Below, in pieces: positions 1 through 8,141 of a stretch of 64,000 nt of DNA. The translations under genes and the position numbers were made by a program. The notes under the pieces were generated by a model. That model was given only the letters and a program-made list of their open reading frames with translations. It did no database searches and was not told the DNA's origin. Within the stretch, counting starts at the first letter, position 1. Every line of letters begins with the position of its first letter. Source of the DNA: Firmicutes bacterium UBA1702 (GTDB lineage Bacteria > Bacillota > Clostridia > Peptostreptococcales > Anaerovoracaceae); the NCBI GenBank assembly GCA_002320005.1, contig DCJK01000018.1:39226-103225 (forward strand), in the 5' to 3' direction.

Positions 1-253
1 AAATGTCATAATACTCGGAATCATATACGCCGCTGTAACCAAAGATTTTTTTATCTATTCTGGCCTTCATGGCATCTCTGATTTCTGGAGGTGTCGCAAA
101 TTCCATGTCGGCTACCCACATGCGTATAAATTCCTCATCCTTGAACGGAAAAACTTTTTCCGGGCCCGCATGGAAAATGTATCCTCTAAAGCCATCGGTA
201 TTAAGTGCATTGGTGTTTCTTCTTTCAATGATTTCATCAAAATTGTACTTCAT
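1..253 (-). CDS. MalY/PatB-type PLP aminotransferase, N-terminal part
   Basis: The first 84 codons of a gene that runs off the left edge of the window. The translation starts MKYNFDEIIERRNTNALN and continues with GPEKVFPF and MWVADMEFATPPEIRDAM. The latter is typical of the N-terminus of MalY/PatB cystathionine beta-lyases, PLP fold-type I aminotransferases that split cystathionine or related C-S substrates. The catalytic lysine lies outside the window. An AGGAGGA ribosome site at about 261-267 overlaps the dusB stop codon, so the gene is probably translated from the dusB transcript. The substrate cannot be told from this part. Confidence 0.75.
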   Translation of the reverse strand, partial: MKYNFDEIIERRNTNALNTDGFRGYIFHAGPEKVFPFKDEEFIRMWVADMEFATPPEIRDAMKARIDKKIFGYSGVYDSEYYDI

Positions 254-265
254 AACGTCTTCCTC

Positions 266-1225
266 CTATATGCTTTTTATGGCTTTTATCAGCTCATTAC
301 TGTCTGTTATGTTATTCACCATACCGCGAAAAGCTGCGGCACCGGGAACACCTTTAAGGTACCATCCCACATGCTTGCGCATCTCCCTTACTGCGGCATA
401 TTCGCCTTTGAGTTCCGTCAGATCTTCGAGATGAGATATCATCATAGCTTTTTTTTCATCTTTACTTGGCTGAGGAGGAATCTCCTCTCCACGCCAGGCC
501 GCCAGAGCTTCTCTGAATATCCACGGATTGCCAAGGGCACCGCGTCCTATCATCACCAGATCACAGCCGGTTTCATCCATCATGGATATGGCTGCTTTCC
601 CGTCGGTAACGTCACCGTTCCCTATTACGGGAATATCCACGGCTCTTTTAACTGACGCAATCATGGACCAGTCTGCCTTCCCGCTGTAGTACTGCTCACG
701 GGTTCTGGCATGAACAGCTATGGCTGATGCTCCCGCCGCAGAAATGGCATGAGCAACTTCTACAACATTGATGCTGTCTTTATCCCATCCTGTTCTTATC
801 TTGGCCGTCACCGGTTTGTCGGTGTTTTTAACTACAGCAGCAACTATATCGTAAATGAGATCAGGGTTTTTAAGAAGGGCAGAACCTTCTCCGTTTTTTA
901 CTATCTTGGGAACCGGACATCCGAAATTTATATCTATAAGTTTTCCGGGCATAGATGATATTTCTCTTGCCGCATATGCCATCACCTCAGGCTCATGGCC
1001 GAAAATCTGGTAACCCACAGGCTGCTCGTCCCGGTATGTGTACAAAAGCTTTCCGGTGTTGCGGTCTCCATACCACATTCCCTTGCAGCTTACCATCTCC
1101 GTATATGTCAGCGCTGCACCCTGTCTGTGACAAAGCCTGCGCATCGGAGCATCTGTAATACCTGCCAGAGGTGCAAGCAAAAAAGGATTATCCAGTTTTA
1201 AGCTGCCTATTCGCAATTCTTTCAT
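266..1225 (-). CDS. dusB: tRNA-dihydrouridine synthase (DusB family)
   Basis: An FMN-dependent reductase that converts specific uridines in tRNA to dihydrouridine. At 319 aa it has normal DusB length. The TIM-barrel start reads NPFLLAPLAGITDAPMRRLC. The family motif INFGCPVPKIVKNGEGSALL contains the catalytic cysteine, followed by VTAKIRTGW, IAVHARTREQ, VIGNGDV and MIGRGALGNPWIF, the FMN phosphate-binding end of the barrel. It lies 20 nt downstream of the PucR-type regulator on the same strand and is followed at once by the MalY-like gene, so ftsH-pucR-dusB-malY may be one transcript. Identification is secure; which uridine it modifies is not visible. Confidence 0.93.
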   Translation of the reverse strand: MKELRIGSLKLDNPFLLAPLAGITDAPMRRLCHRQGAALTYTEMVSCKGMWYGDRNTGKLLYTYRDEQPVGYQIFGHEPEVMAYAAREISSMPGKLIDINFGCPVPKIVKNGEGSALLKNPDLIYDIVAAVVKNTDKPVTAKIRTGWDKDSINVVEVAHAISAAGASAIAVHARTREQYYSGKADWSMIASVKRAVDIPVIGNGDVTDGKAAISMMDETGCDLVMIGRGALGNPWIFREALAAWRGEEIPPQPSKDEKKAMMISHLEDLTELKGEYAAVREMRKHVGWYLKGVPGAAAFRGMVNNITDSNELIKAIKSI

Positions 1226-1245
1226 GATAATCCTTTTCCTTTCTT

Positions 1246-2823
1246 TTATTTTGATGCCGTCTCAAGCCTCTGCAGAGCCAATGCAATGGTCAGCCCCGGT
1301 ATCACGCGGTTGCCTGTAATATCTGCACCCAAAACTTCGTTAATCTTCTTGAGTCTGTACTGTACTGTGTTAGTATGTATTCCCATGAATTCAGCCGTCT
1401 TCCCGCTGTTCATACCTGCATCCAGCACAAAGGTCTCCAGAGTCTCAAGGAGTTGTCTTGTTTTGTTGTCTCCTTCCTTGCGGAATCCTGCCAGCAGCTC
1501 GGTGAAGTTCTTTTTGATGTATCCGCCCTGTACCTGAATGCTCATGCAGTTGCTGACAAGGGCAAGCTCATATTTGGTGAATACTCTCTTGTAAGGGAAT
1601 ATATGACCCACAAATGCCCAGGTCTCGTTTATGAGATGGAATCCGTCTCCGGCTCCCTCTATTCCATCCACTCCTGTCACGTGGAAAATTCTGCCTTGCT
1701 TGTCCTCTTTCAGTTCATCAAAAAGCCTGATGCAGACGTTCTTTTCACCTGTTTCTTCGCCCTCAGGAGTTTCTCCCTTGAGTATCACTCCATAGGTTTC
1801 GTTGTCTTCATAAACCTTTATTGTCTTAAGAAGGTTTTTCTCTTCGTATCTGTCAATGGTGCTGCCGCATTGACGGCTGTTCAGATCTCTGGCGTAGAAT
1901 ACTGATATAATATCCTGAGGTTTCACTCCTACTTCGTCCTTGAGGGAATATGCAAGGCTCTTGTTTCCTCTTACGAGAGCTTTCACGAATTCCGTCCTGG
2001 CATCCCTTTCAGGAGTGAATTTCCACATGCCCATGGCAAGTTCAATTATTTCTGCCAGCTTTGTTATCTCACCTGAGGAATAATTGTCCTCATTGTCAAC
2101 AATAAGAAGATAGTACTTCTCGTTGCGTATGCTGGCTGTGCCCCAATAAGTAAGTACGCCGTCTATATCCACAAGGCTGTAAACACTGCCCAGATTAAGA
2201 GCCACTTCCCGTCCTTTTCTTATGGCCGTGTCAATGGTTGTCTTATGCCTTGTCTCAACCGTAAGCACCGGATTAAACTCTTCGCTGAGAAGAACCACCT
2301 GAAACTCGTTGCTTATGGCAGCTTCTCTGAGAGCCTGCTGAAAACTGCTGTGTTTCTCGAAGTTGAGAAGGTGAAATATGGTGTTATTTATAAGGCTGTT
2401 TTTGAAATTGTTGCCGTAAAGCAGGTTTTCCATGACCTCGGCAATCACATCCGAATAGTCGATATCTCTGCCGTTTACAAGTATGACAAGCGGCAGACCT
2501 GCTTCTTCGGCGGCATCTATGACCTCTTTATAGTTATGATTATCGGCTGCTGCCTCACGCTGGAAAACTACAAGACCTGCAATTCCCCCTCGTGCCAGGG
2601 CTTTTACCGTATCACACTGTTCATCAGTATCATTTCTCATGGCAGAAAAGGCTGTCAGAATCAGTTCTTCACGTCTTGCGCTATATTTTGCCGCCTCCGC
2701 TGCGCTTCCGGCATCCATTACCGATATGTTTTTTATACGGTTGTCCAGGTTCTTCTCACCTGCCACCACCACGCTCTGTCTGAATACATCCAGCTGCAGG
2801 CAGTCTCTAACTGTCACTTTCAT
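1246..2823 (-). CDS. PucR-type transcriptional regulator
   Basis: A 525-aa regulator with the PucR architecture. The N-terminal PucR ligand domain (about residues 5-120) contains VVAGEKNLDNRIKNISVMD and the later GLPLVILVNGRDIDYSDVI. A middle GGDEF-like/CdaR-like region follows. At the C-terminus is a helix-turn-helix reading MGIHTNTVQYRLKKINEVLG. The known family controls purine or nitrogen catabolism, sugar diacids or prolines, and the ligand cannot be read from sequence. The first 17 nt overlap the end of ftsH, so it is translationally coupled to it. No catabolic operon is adjacent, so the target is unknown. Confidence 0.85.
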   Translation of the reverse strand: MKVTVRDCLQLDVFRQSVVVAGEKNLDNRIKNISVMDAGSAAEAAKYSARREELILTAFSAMRNDTDEQCDTVKALARGGIAGLVVFQREAAADNHNYKEVIDAAEEAGLPLVILVNGRDIDYSDVIAEVMENLLYGNNFKNSLINNTIFHLLNFEKHSSFQQALREAAISNEFQVVLLSEEFNPVLTVETRHKTTIDTAIRKGREVALNLGSVYSLVDIDGVLTYWGTASIRNEKYYLLIVDNEDNYSSGEITKLAEIIELAMGMWKFTPERDARTEFVKALVRGNKSLAYSLKDEVGVKPQDIISVFYARDLNSRQCGSTIDRYEEKNLLKTIKVYEDNETYGVILKGETPEGEETGEKNVCIRLFDELKEDKQGRIFHVTGVDGIEGAGDGFHLINETWAFVGHIFPYKRVFTKYELALVSNCMSIQVQGGYIKKNFTELLAGFRKEGDNKTRQLLETLETFVLDAGMNSGKTAEFMGIHTNTVQYRLKKINEVLGADITGNRVIPGLTIALALQRLETASK

Positions 2824-4864
2824 CTTTATTCACTTCCTCATGGGCCTCTTCTTCCGCAGGCTTTTCCTCATGAGCCTCTTCTTCTGCAATATCCTCATCC
2901 ATATAATCGGTGTCGTACTTCTCAAGTTCCGCTTTCAGGCGCTCATCCTCCTCGCGGCGAAGTCTCTCATTTTCTGCAGCTTCCTCATCATCTCTTGCCT
3001 TTCTGACTTCACTGTCGATTCTCACTTTTTCAGCAAGCTCCTCGGCAGTAACCTTTCCGGTAAAGAGGTCTTCGAACTGCTCACCATCTATGGTCTCTAC
3101 CAGCAGCAGAGCCTCTGCCACTCTGGTGAGAATATCCATATTGTCTTTGAGGAGTCTTTCTGCCTCCGCATAGGCCTCTTCTATTATTCTCTTAACTTCC
3201 TCGTCGATTTCTCTTGCCACCTGGTCAGAGTAATTCTTATGAGTGGTAAAATCATTTCCAAGGAACACTTCTTCTGAGTTGCTGTAATTTACGGTTCCTA
3301 TTCTGTCACTGAATCCGTATTTTGTAACCATATCGCGAGCAATTTCGGTAGCTCTCATTATATCATTGCTTGCTCCGGTGCTGATATCGTCCAGAGTCAG
3401 AGCCTCTGCCACACGTCCGCCCAGAAGGTGAACTATGGCATTTCTCATGCCGTTTCTTGTCTCATAGCTTCTATCTTCCTTCGGCAGCGTCATGGTGAAT
3501 CCGCCGGCTCTGCCTCTTGGAATGATAGTAACCTGATGAACAGGGTCGCTGTCAGGTATACATCTTGCAACCACTGCATGACCTGCCTCGTGATAAGCAG
3601 TAAGCTTTCTTTCTTTTGGACTTACTACTCTGCTCTTCTTTTCAGGTCCTGCAATAACCTTGGTTATAGCTTCTTCTATTTCTTCCATTCTGATGTATCG
3701 TCCGTTTCTTCGAGCGGTAATCAGTGCAGCTTCGTTAAGGAGATTTTCTATATCAGCAGGCGTGAATCCCGGAGTTCTACGTGCCAGCACACCCGGTGTC
3801 ACGTCATCGGCAAGAGGTTTATTTTTGCTGTGAATTTTGAAAATTTCTTCTCTGCCTTTTATGTCAGGTACGCCTATGACGATCTGTCTGTCAAATCTGC
3901 CCGGTCTCAGCAGGGCAGGGTCAAGAATGTCAGGTCTGTTGGTTGCCGCAAGAATTATAATTCCTGAGTTTTCGGCAAATCCATCCATCTCCACCAGAAG
4001 CTGATTGAGAGTCTGCTCTCTCTCGTCATGGCCTCCGCCTATTCCGGCACCTCTCTTACGTCCCACAGCATCTATTTCGTCAATAAACACTATGCACGGA
4101 GAATTTTTCTTGGCCTGATCAAAGAGATCTCTTACACGTGAGGCTCCCACACCTACGAACATTTCAACAAAGTCAGATCCACTTATGGTAAAGAACGGTA
4201 CTCCTGCTTCACCTGCGGCTGCCTTTGAAACATAGGTCTTTCCTGTTCCCGGAGGACCCACCAGCAGAATTCCCTTAGGTATCCTTGCTCCCAGTTCCTT
4301 GTATTTTCTCGGATACTTGAGGAAGTCCACAACCTCCTCCAGTTCCTGCTTTTCTTCGTCCAGACCTGCAACATCGGCAAAAGTGACCTTCTTTTCGCCG
4401 CCTTTAACCATCTTGGCTCTGGATTTGGCAAACTGAAAAGCCTTTCCGTTGCCTCCCTGATTCATCATGAAGTAAATCAGGAAAATTATCGCTCCTGCCG
4501 CAAACAGTGTCGGCAGCAGACTTAAAATCACCGAACCCGTATTGTTTGGCGCATCACTTTCATACTTGAGCTTGCCCTCCTGCATCTGAGGGAACAGATA
4601 CTGCTCGTTAAGTATGCTCAGTTCTACCACAGAGTTCACATAAGTGTATACCACTTTTGTCTCGCTGAGCTTTCCGGTGAGTTTTGTATCGGTGACATTT
4701 ATCTCTTTTATCTCTTCGTCCTCAAGGTATTGCACAAACTGTGACAGAGGTACTTCCTTGACCTCCACCTTTTCGCTGTCCATACCCTTATAGGCTGTTG
4801 CTACTCCTAATACAACAAAGAAAAGTATCACATATACAGCAATATTTTTCGCGAACCTTTTCAC
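2807..4864 (-). CDS. ftsH: ATP-dependent zinc metalloprotease FtsH
   Basis: A membrane-anchored AAA+ protease that degrades misfolded and short-lived membrane and cytosolic proteins. Of 685 aa, two membrane helices lie near the N-terminus (about 7-24 and 108-130) around an extracytoplasmic domain. Then come Walker A GPPGTGKT, Walker B IVFIDEIDAVG, the second region of homology with RPGRFDRQI, and the zinc site HEAGH. The C-terminal tail is long, acidic and repetitive (EEEAHEEKPAEEEAHEE), a common FtsH feature. It sits downstream of tilS and the SpoIIE-type phosphatase, the usual Firmicutes order, but hpt, normally between tilS and ftsH, is absent here. Confidence 0.97.
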   Translation of the reverse strand: MKRFAKNIAVYVILFFVVLGVATAYKGMDSEKVEVKEVPLSQFVQYLEDEEIKEINVTDTKLTGKLSETKVVYTYVNSVVELSILNEQYLFPQMQEGKLKYESDAPNNTGSVILSLLPTLFAAGAIIFLIYFMMNQGGNGKAFQFAKSRAKMVKGGEKKVTFADVAGLDEEKQELEEVVDFLKYPRKYKELGARIPKGILLVGPPGTGKTYVSKAAAGEAGVPFFTISGSDFVEMFVGVGASRVRDLFDQAKKNSPCIVFIDEIDAVGRKRGAGIGGGHDEREQTLNQLLVEMDGFAENSGIIILAATNRPDILDPALLRPGRFDRQIVIGVPDIKGREEIFKIHSKNKPLADDVTPGVLARRTPGFTPADIENLLNEAALITARRNGRYIRMEEIEEAITKVIAGPEKKSRVVSPKERKLTAYHEAGHAVVARCIPDSDPVHQVTIIPRGRAGGFTMTLPKEDRSYETRNGMRNAIVHLLGGRVAEALTLDDISTGASNDIMRATEIARDMVTKYGFSDRIGTVNYSNSEEVFLGNDFTTHKNYSDQVAREIDEEVKRIIEEAYAEAERLLKDNMDILTRVAEALLLVETIDGEQFEDLFTGKVTAEELAEKVRIDSEVRKARDDEEAAENERLRREEDERLKAELEKYDTDYMDEDIAEEEAHEEKPAEEEAHEEVNKDESDS

Positions 4865-4927
4865 ATTCTTCCCCTTTCACATGTTTGTTTCATTTTACAA
4901 ATTATTCTAAATATTTTATCATAACAA

Positions 4928-6358
4928 TCACAATTTTTCAAGGACTATTATGTTTCCGCCCGGTGTATCAGAAACCTTGTAATCCGCAGAAAAGCGCCCC
5001 TTTTTACGGAGTCTTTCGCTTCTGAAATGTTCCGAAGGCAGTACCCAGAGTATCTCATTGCCTCTGGCCAGCAGCAATATGGCATCTCTCAGGTGCCGAG
5101 GCACTTTTTCATCCACCAGCATATCCTGTATGCTTTTGGTTCCTTTCCCTATGTTTATGCGGTCTCCCTTCCGGCGGCTTCTTATACAAAGCTGTCCGGC
5201 CTCAACCCCGCAAAAAGCACCGTATATCTTTGAGCTGCCTTCTGCCGCAGTGCGGTATTCATCAAACTCGGCCTCTGCCATAGTACGGATGTGCCATTTT
5301 ACGCCATCTTCACGGTCAGAAATTCCTTCTGTATGTTCTGCCGATGGTGGTCCCAGAAACTCCAGTTTCTCGTATCTTCTCCTGACGCTGAACCTGTCCG
5401 AAAGTTCTGCAGATGCCGATGGAGTGTCTGAAAAGAGCACCGAATCTATCATCTCAGCGTGGGCATATGTCAGATTTCTGTTCATTCCCACCTTGCCCAG
5501 AGCCATAATATAAACTCTGAATCTGACGGCCTTGTGAAGATTTTTTAAATAAGTACAGGAAAGAAGATTTCTGTCGCCGCAGCAGGCATGGCAGTAAGCT
5601 TCGGCAGCTTCTGTCTTTATAAAGTCTCTGTCGGCTGATGCCGCTTTCCCGAGTCTGTTTATGGTTTCGGTTATGTTTTCGTTAAAATTTTCCCGCAGGT
5701 AAGGTATCAGAAGATTACGTATTTTGTTTCTGGTATATATGTTTTCGCTGTTGGTCTTGTCTATTCTCGGATAAAGTTCCCTTTCCTGACAATATCTTTC
5801 TATTTCTGTGCGGTCAGCGTCCAGAAGAGGTCTGACTATGGCATAGCCATTTTCGTCATATCGTTTATATGCGATTCCTGCCAGGCCGTCAGTTCCGCTT
5901 CCCCGCAAGATTCTGAACAGAATAGTCTCGCACTGATCATTGGCATTATGCGCAAGGGCTATGGCGATTTTTTCTTTTGCCACGCCTGTTTTTTCGATTT
6001 CGGATGCCATTTCTCCAAAAGCCTTGTACCTGATGTTTCTGCCGGCTTCTTCCGAAGTGATTCCTTGTTCTCTGGCAACGGCTCCGCAGTCAGCTGTTAT
6101 GACACGACAAGGTACATTTCTCTGCCGGCACATGTCCTGTACATATTGCTGGTCTTCTTCTGCAGCTTTGGGCCTCAGTTTATGATTTATATGAACACAG
6201 TAAAGCTTCCAGTTTTTTTCCTGACTCAGCCTGCATAGCACATCAAAAAGGCACACCGAATCAGGGCCTCCCGAGAGTCCCACAACAATGTGCATATTAT
6301 CTTCAAGCAGCTTATTTTTCTTTATTGTCTGCAGTATCCTGTTCTTCATATTGTCCAT
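4928..6358 (-). CDS. tilS: tRNA(Ile)-lysidine synthetase
   Basis: TilS uses ATP and lysine to modify C34 of the CAU-anticodon isoleucine tRNA to lysidine, which makes it read AUA. The 476-aa protein has the PP-loop motif VVGLSGGPDSVCLF near the N-terminus, then YCVHINHKLRP, ALAHNANDQCETILFRILRGSG and RPLLDADRTEIERYC. The C-terminal substrate-binding domain has KGTKSIQDMLVDEKVPRHLRD. Two in-frame ATGs (MDNMKN) are possible starts and neither has a strong Shine-Dalgarno. The gene is essential in most bacteria and lies in the conserved neighbourhood with ftsH. Confidence 0.95.
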   Translation of the reverse strand: MDNMKNRILQTIKKNKLLEDNMHIVVGLSGGPDSVCLFDVLCRLSQEKNWKLYCVHINHKLRPKAAEEDQQYVQDMCRQRNVPCRVITADCGAVAREQGITSEEAGRNIRYKAFGEMASEIEKTGVAKEKIAIALAHNANDQCETILFRILRGSGTDGLAGIAYKRYDENGYAIVRPLLDADRTEIERYCQERELYPRIDKTNSENIYTRNKIRNLLIPYLRENFNENITETINRLGKAASADRDFIKTEAAEAYCHACCGDRNLLSCTYLKNLHKAVRFRVYIMALGKVGMNRNLTYAHAEMIDSVLFSDTPSASAELSDRFSVRRRYEKLEFLGPPSAEHTEGISDREDGVKWHIRTMAEAEFDEYRTAAEGSSKIYGAFCGVEAGQLCIRSRRKGDRINIGKGTKSIQDMLVDEKVPRHLRDAILLLARGNEILWVLPSEHFRSERLRKKGRFSADYKVSDTPGGNIIVLEKL

Positions 6359-6433
6359 GTTCCATCCCCGGTTTTGTGCCTCGCGCCGGCTGCATTGGCA
6401 TGACCGGTCCGCAATCTAAAACTAATATACTTT

Positions 6434-7132
6434 TTATTTTATCATTGCCACAACCACTGTCAAATCATCTGTTTCACGGTTTCCGTATTTCCTGCATGCT
6501 GCAGAAGCAATGGCTTCAGCCATGGTTTTAGGCCCCATTCCGACTACTCCCTTGAGAAGAAATTCCTCCAGCCACAGAGCTCCCAGGTCCTGTCGGTCGG
6601 CTTCTGTCACTCCATCCGAAAGCATTATCACCGTATCTCCCGCCTTGAGCCTGACGGAAATGCATGTTGCACTGAGTGAGGGTATAATACCCACAGGCAG
6701 CGCCGGCTGCTGTATCCTTTTTATCTTTCCGCAGCGGATTATGAAGGAGGTTGCTGCTCCCATCTTATAAAACTTTGCAACGCCTGTCTGTTTATCTATG
6801 ACAGTCAGGTCTACGGTTGCAAAATCTTCTCTGCCGCCGTTCAGTTCAAGCATATATCTGTTTACTGTTTTTATGGCTCTTGAAGGCGCTGTTCCGTTCT
6901 TAAGCAGTTCTTTGAGCCTGAAAGTCACCATACGGCTTTCGTCTGCAGCCTTTGCTCCTTTTCCCATGCCGTCGGACAGTATGAACGCCAGGCTGCCATC
7001 AGGCAGACCGCATGACAGGGCGGTATCGCCGCCGGCTTCTGCAGCGGCTATCATTACGCGACCGCGACTTATTTTGTCTATTTTGTTTATTGTTTTTGCT
7101 GTGCTCTTGGCAGCTGCTTTTACATTACTCAT
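6434..7132 (-). CDS. stand-alone SpoIIE-type PP2C serine phosphatase
   Basis: A 232-aa PP2C/SpoIIE-type phosphatase. The metal-binding aspartates are all present: FILSDGMGKG, VIMLSDGVTEA and ETDDLTVVVA. In sporulating Firmicutes the gene upstream of tilS-ftsH is usually spoIIE, about 800 aa with an N-terminal domain of some ten membrane helices; SpoIIE dephosphorylates SpoIIAA to activate sigma-F. Here only the catalytic C-terminal domain remains, with no membrane segment. It could act in sporulation without septum anchoring, or on another anti-anti-sigma factor. There is no Shine-Dalgarno, and the ATG lies inside a perfect inverted repeat. Confidence 0.85.
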   Translation of the reverse strand: MSNVKAAAKSTAKTINKIDKISRGRVMIAAAEAGGDTALSCGLPDGSLAFILSDGMGKGAKAADESRMVTFRLKELLKNGTAPSRAIKTVNRYMLELNGGREDFATVDLTVIDKQTGVAKFYKMGAATSFIIRCGKIKRIQQPALPVGIIPSLSATCISVRLKAGDTVIMLSDGVTEADRQDLGALWLEEFLLKGVVGMGPKTMAEAIASAACRKYGNRETDDLTVVVAMIK

Positions 7133-7151
7133 GTGCTGATTTTAGCACATG
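7130..7151 (-). promoter_or_regulatory. inverted repeat covering the phosphatase start codon
   Basis: Perfect 8-bp arms CATGTGCT (7130-7137) and AGCACATG (7144-7151) around GATTTT. The start codon of the phosphatase is the end of one arm. In RNA this would hide the start codon; in DNA it could be an operator. No Shine-Dalgarno is visible. Confidence 0.55.
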
Positions 7152-7307
7152 AAAATTTCGAAATTTGTCAAAATGTGCTTCGATACCTGTTAAAATATAT
7201 TTCCTCACGGACATGTAAAAATTTCTACATCTGCCAGGGTAAAATTTCTTACTCCACTGCATGTAAAAAATTTTGCATGCCTGGAAATCAATACATCAGG
7301 CAATATA

Positions 7308-8141
7308 TCAGGCAAGAATTCCGAAAAAGTGCATGGCATTTTTCAGTGTCCGTTCTGCTGCCTCTTCGTATGTTATGCCCTTTATTGCAGCTATTCTCCT
7401 TATGGTGTGTTCCACATATATGGGCTTGTTAGGTTTGCCCCTGAAAGGAACAGGAGTCAGATAAGGGGAGTCCGTTTCTGCAAGCAGGTACTCCATCGGA
7501 ATTGCAGCCACCACTTCCGGAGTCTTCTTATTATTTTTGTATGTTACCGGTCCGGCAACGGACAGCGTGGCCCCCAGTTTAACGTACTGCTGTCCCAGCT
7601 CGCGGCTGCCGCTGAAGCAGTGGAGAAGCACGCGGGCGTCCTTTTCAGGGACTCCGCCGGGTCCTGTGCGCATGGGGAACATGCTGCAGCGTTCCTTGCT
7701 GAAAGCGCCTTCTTCTTTCAATATGTCCATAGTTATCTGGTCTGCTTCGCGGGAATGGATCACTATGGGCATGGCAAGTTCGTTGGCCAGTTGTACCTGG
7801 CGACGGAACCAGTATATCTGAGATTCCCGGTCAGAGTGATCATAATAAAAGTCCAGACCTATTTCTCCTATTGCTGCCACCTTTTCTCTCTGCGCCAGCA
7901 TCCGCAGCTTGGCTATGACGCCTTCATCCATGGAACCGGCGTCGTGGGGATGAACCCCCACGGCAGCGTAGCACCAGTCGAACCGCTGCGCATGCTCCGC
8001 CGCCATGACCGAACTGGGCAGGTCAAAACCGATATCGCAGACATAGGATAAATCAGAAGCCTCGATTTCAGTTATCAAGGCTTCACGTTCTTCATCAGTA
8101 TAGGTCTCATTATTTAAATGTGCATGAGAATCAAATAACAT
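7308..8141 (-). CDS. tatD: TatD family metal-dependent deoxyribonuclease
   Basis: A 277-aa TIM-barrel metal-dependent hydrolase. The metal ligands are visible in MLFDSHAHLNN, AIGEIGLDFYYD, IVIHSREAD, LLHCFSGS and LLAETDSPYLTP. TatD proteins are 3'-5' exonucleases/DNases linked to DNA repair and turnover. The start codon overlaps the metG stop by one base (TGATG), so the two are translationally coupled; metG-tatD pairs are common in Firmicutes. No clear terminator is seen in the AT-rich gap 7152-7307, which contains two CATGTAAAAA-type near-repeats. Confidence 0.93.
   Translation of the reverse strand: MLFDSHAHLNNETYTDEEREALITEIEASDLSYVCDIGFDLPSSVMAAEHAQRFDWCYAAVGVHPHDAGSMDEGVIAKLRMLAQREKVAAIGEIGLDFYYDHSDRESQIYWFRRQVQLANELAMPIVIHSREADQITMDILKEEGAFSKERCSMFPMRTGPGGVPEKDARVLLHCFSGSRELGQQYVKLGATLSVAGPVTYKNNKKTPEVVAAIPMEYLLAETDSPYLTPVPFRGKPNKPIYVEHTIRRIAAIKGITYEEAAERTLKNAMHFFGILA

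Noticed and set aside
1375..3277. Long plus-strand open frames opposite the PucR regulator and ftsH
   Set aside because: They have no ribosome sites, no family resemblance and unlikely composition; they mirror the real genes.
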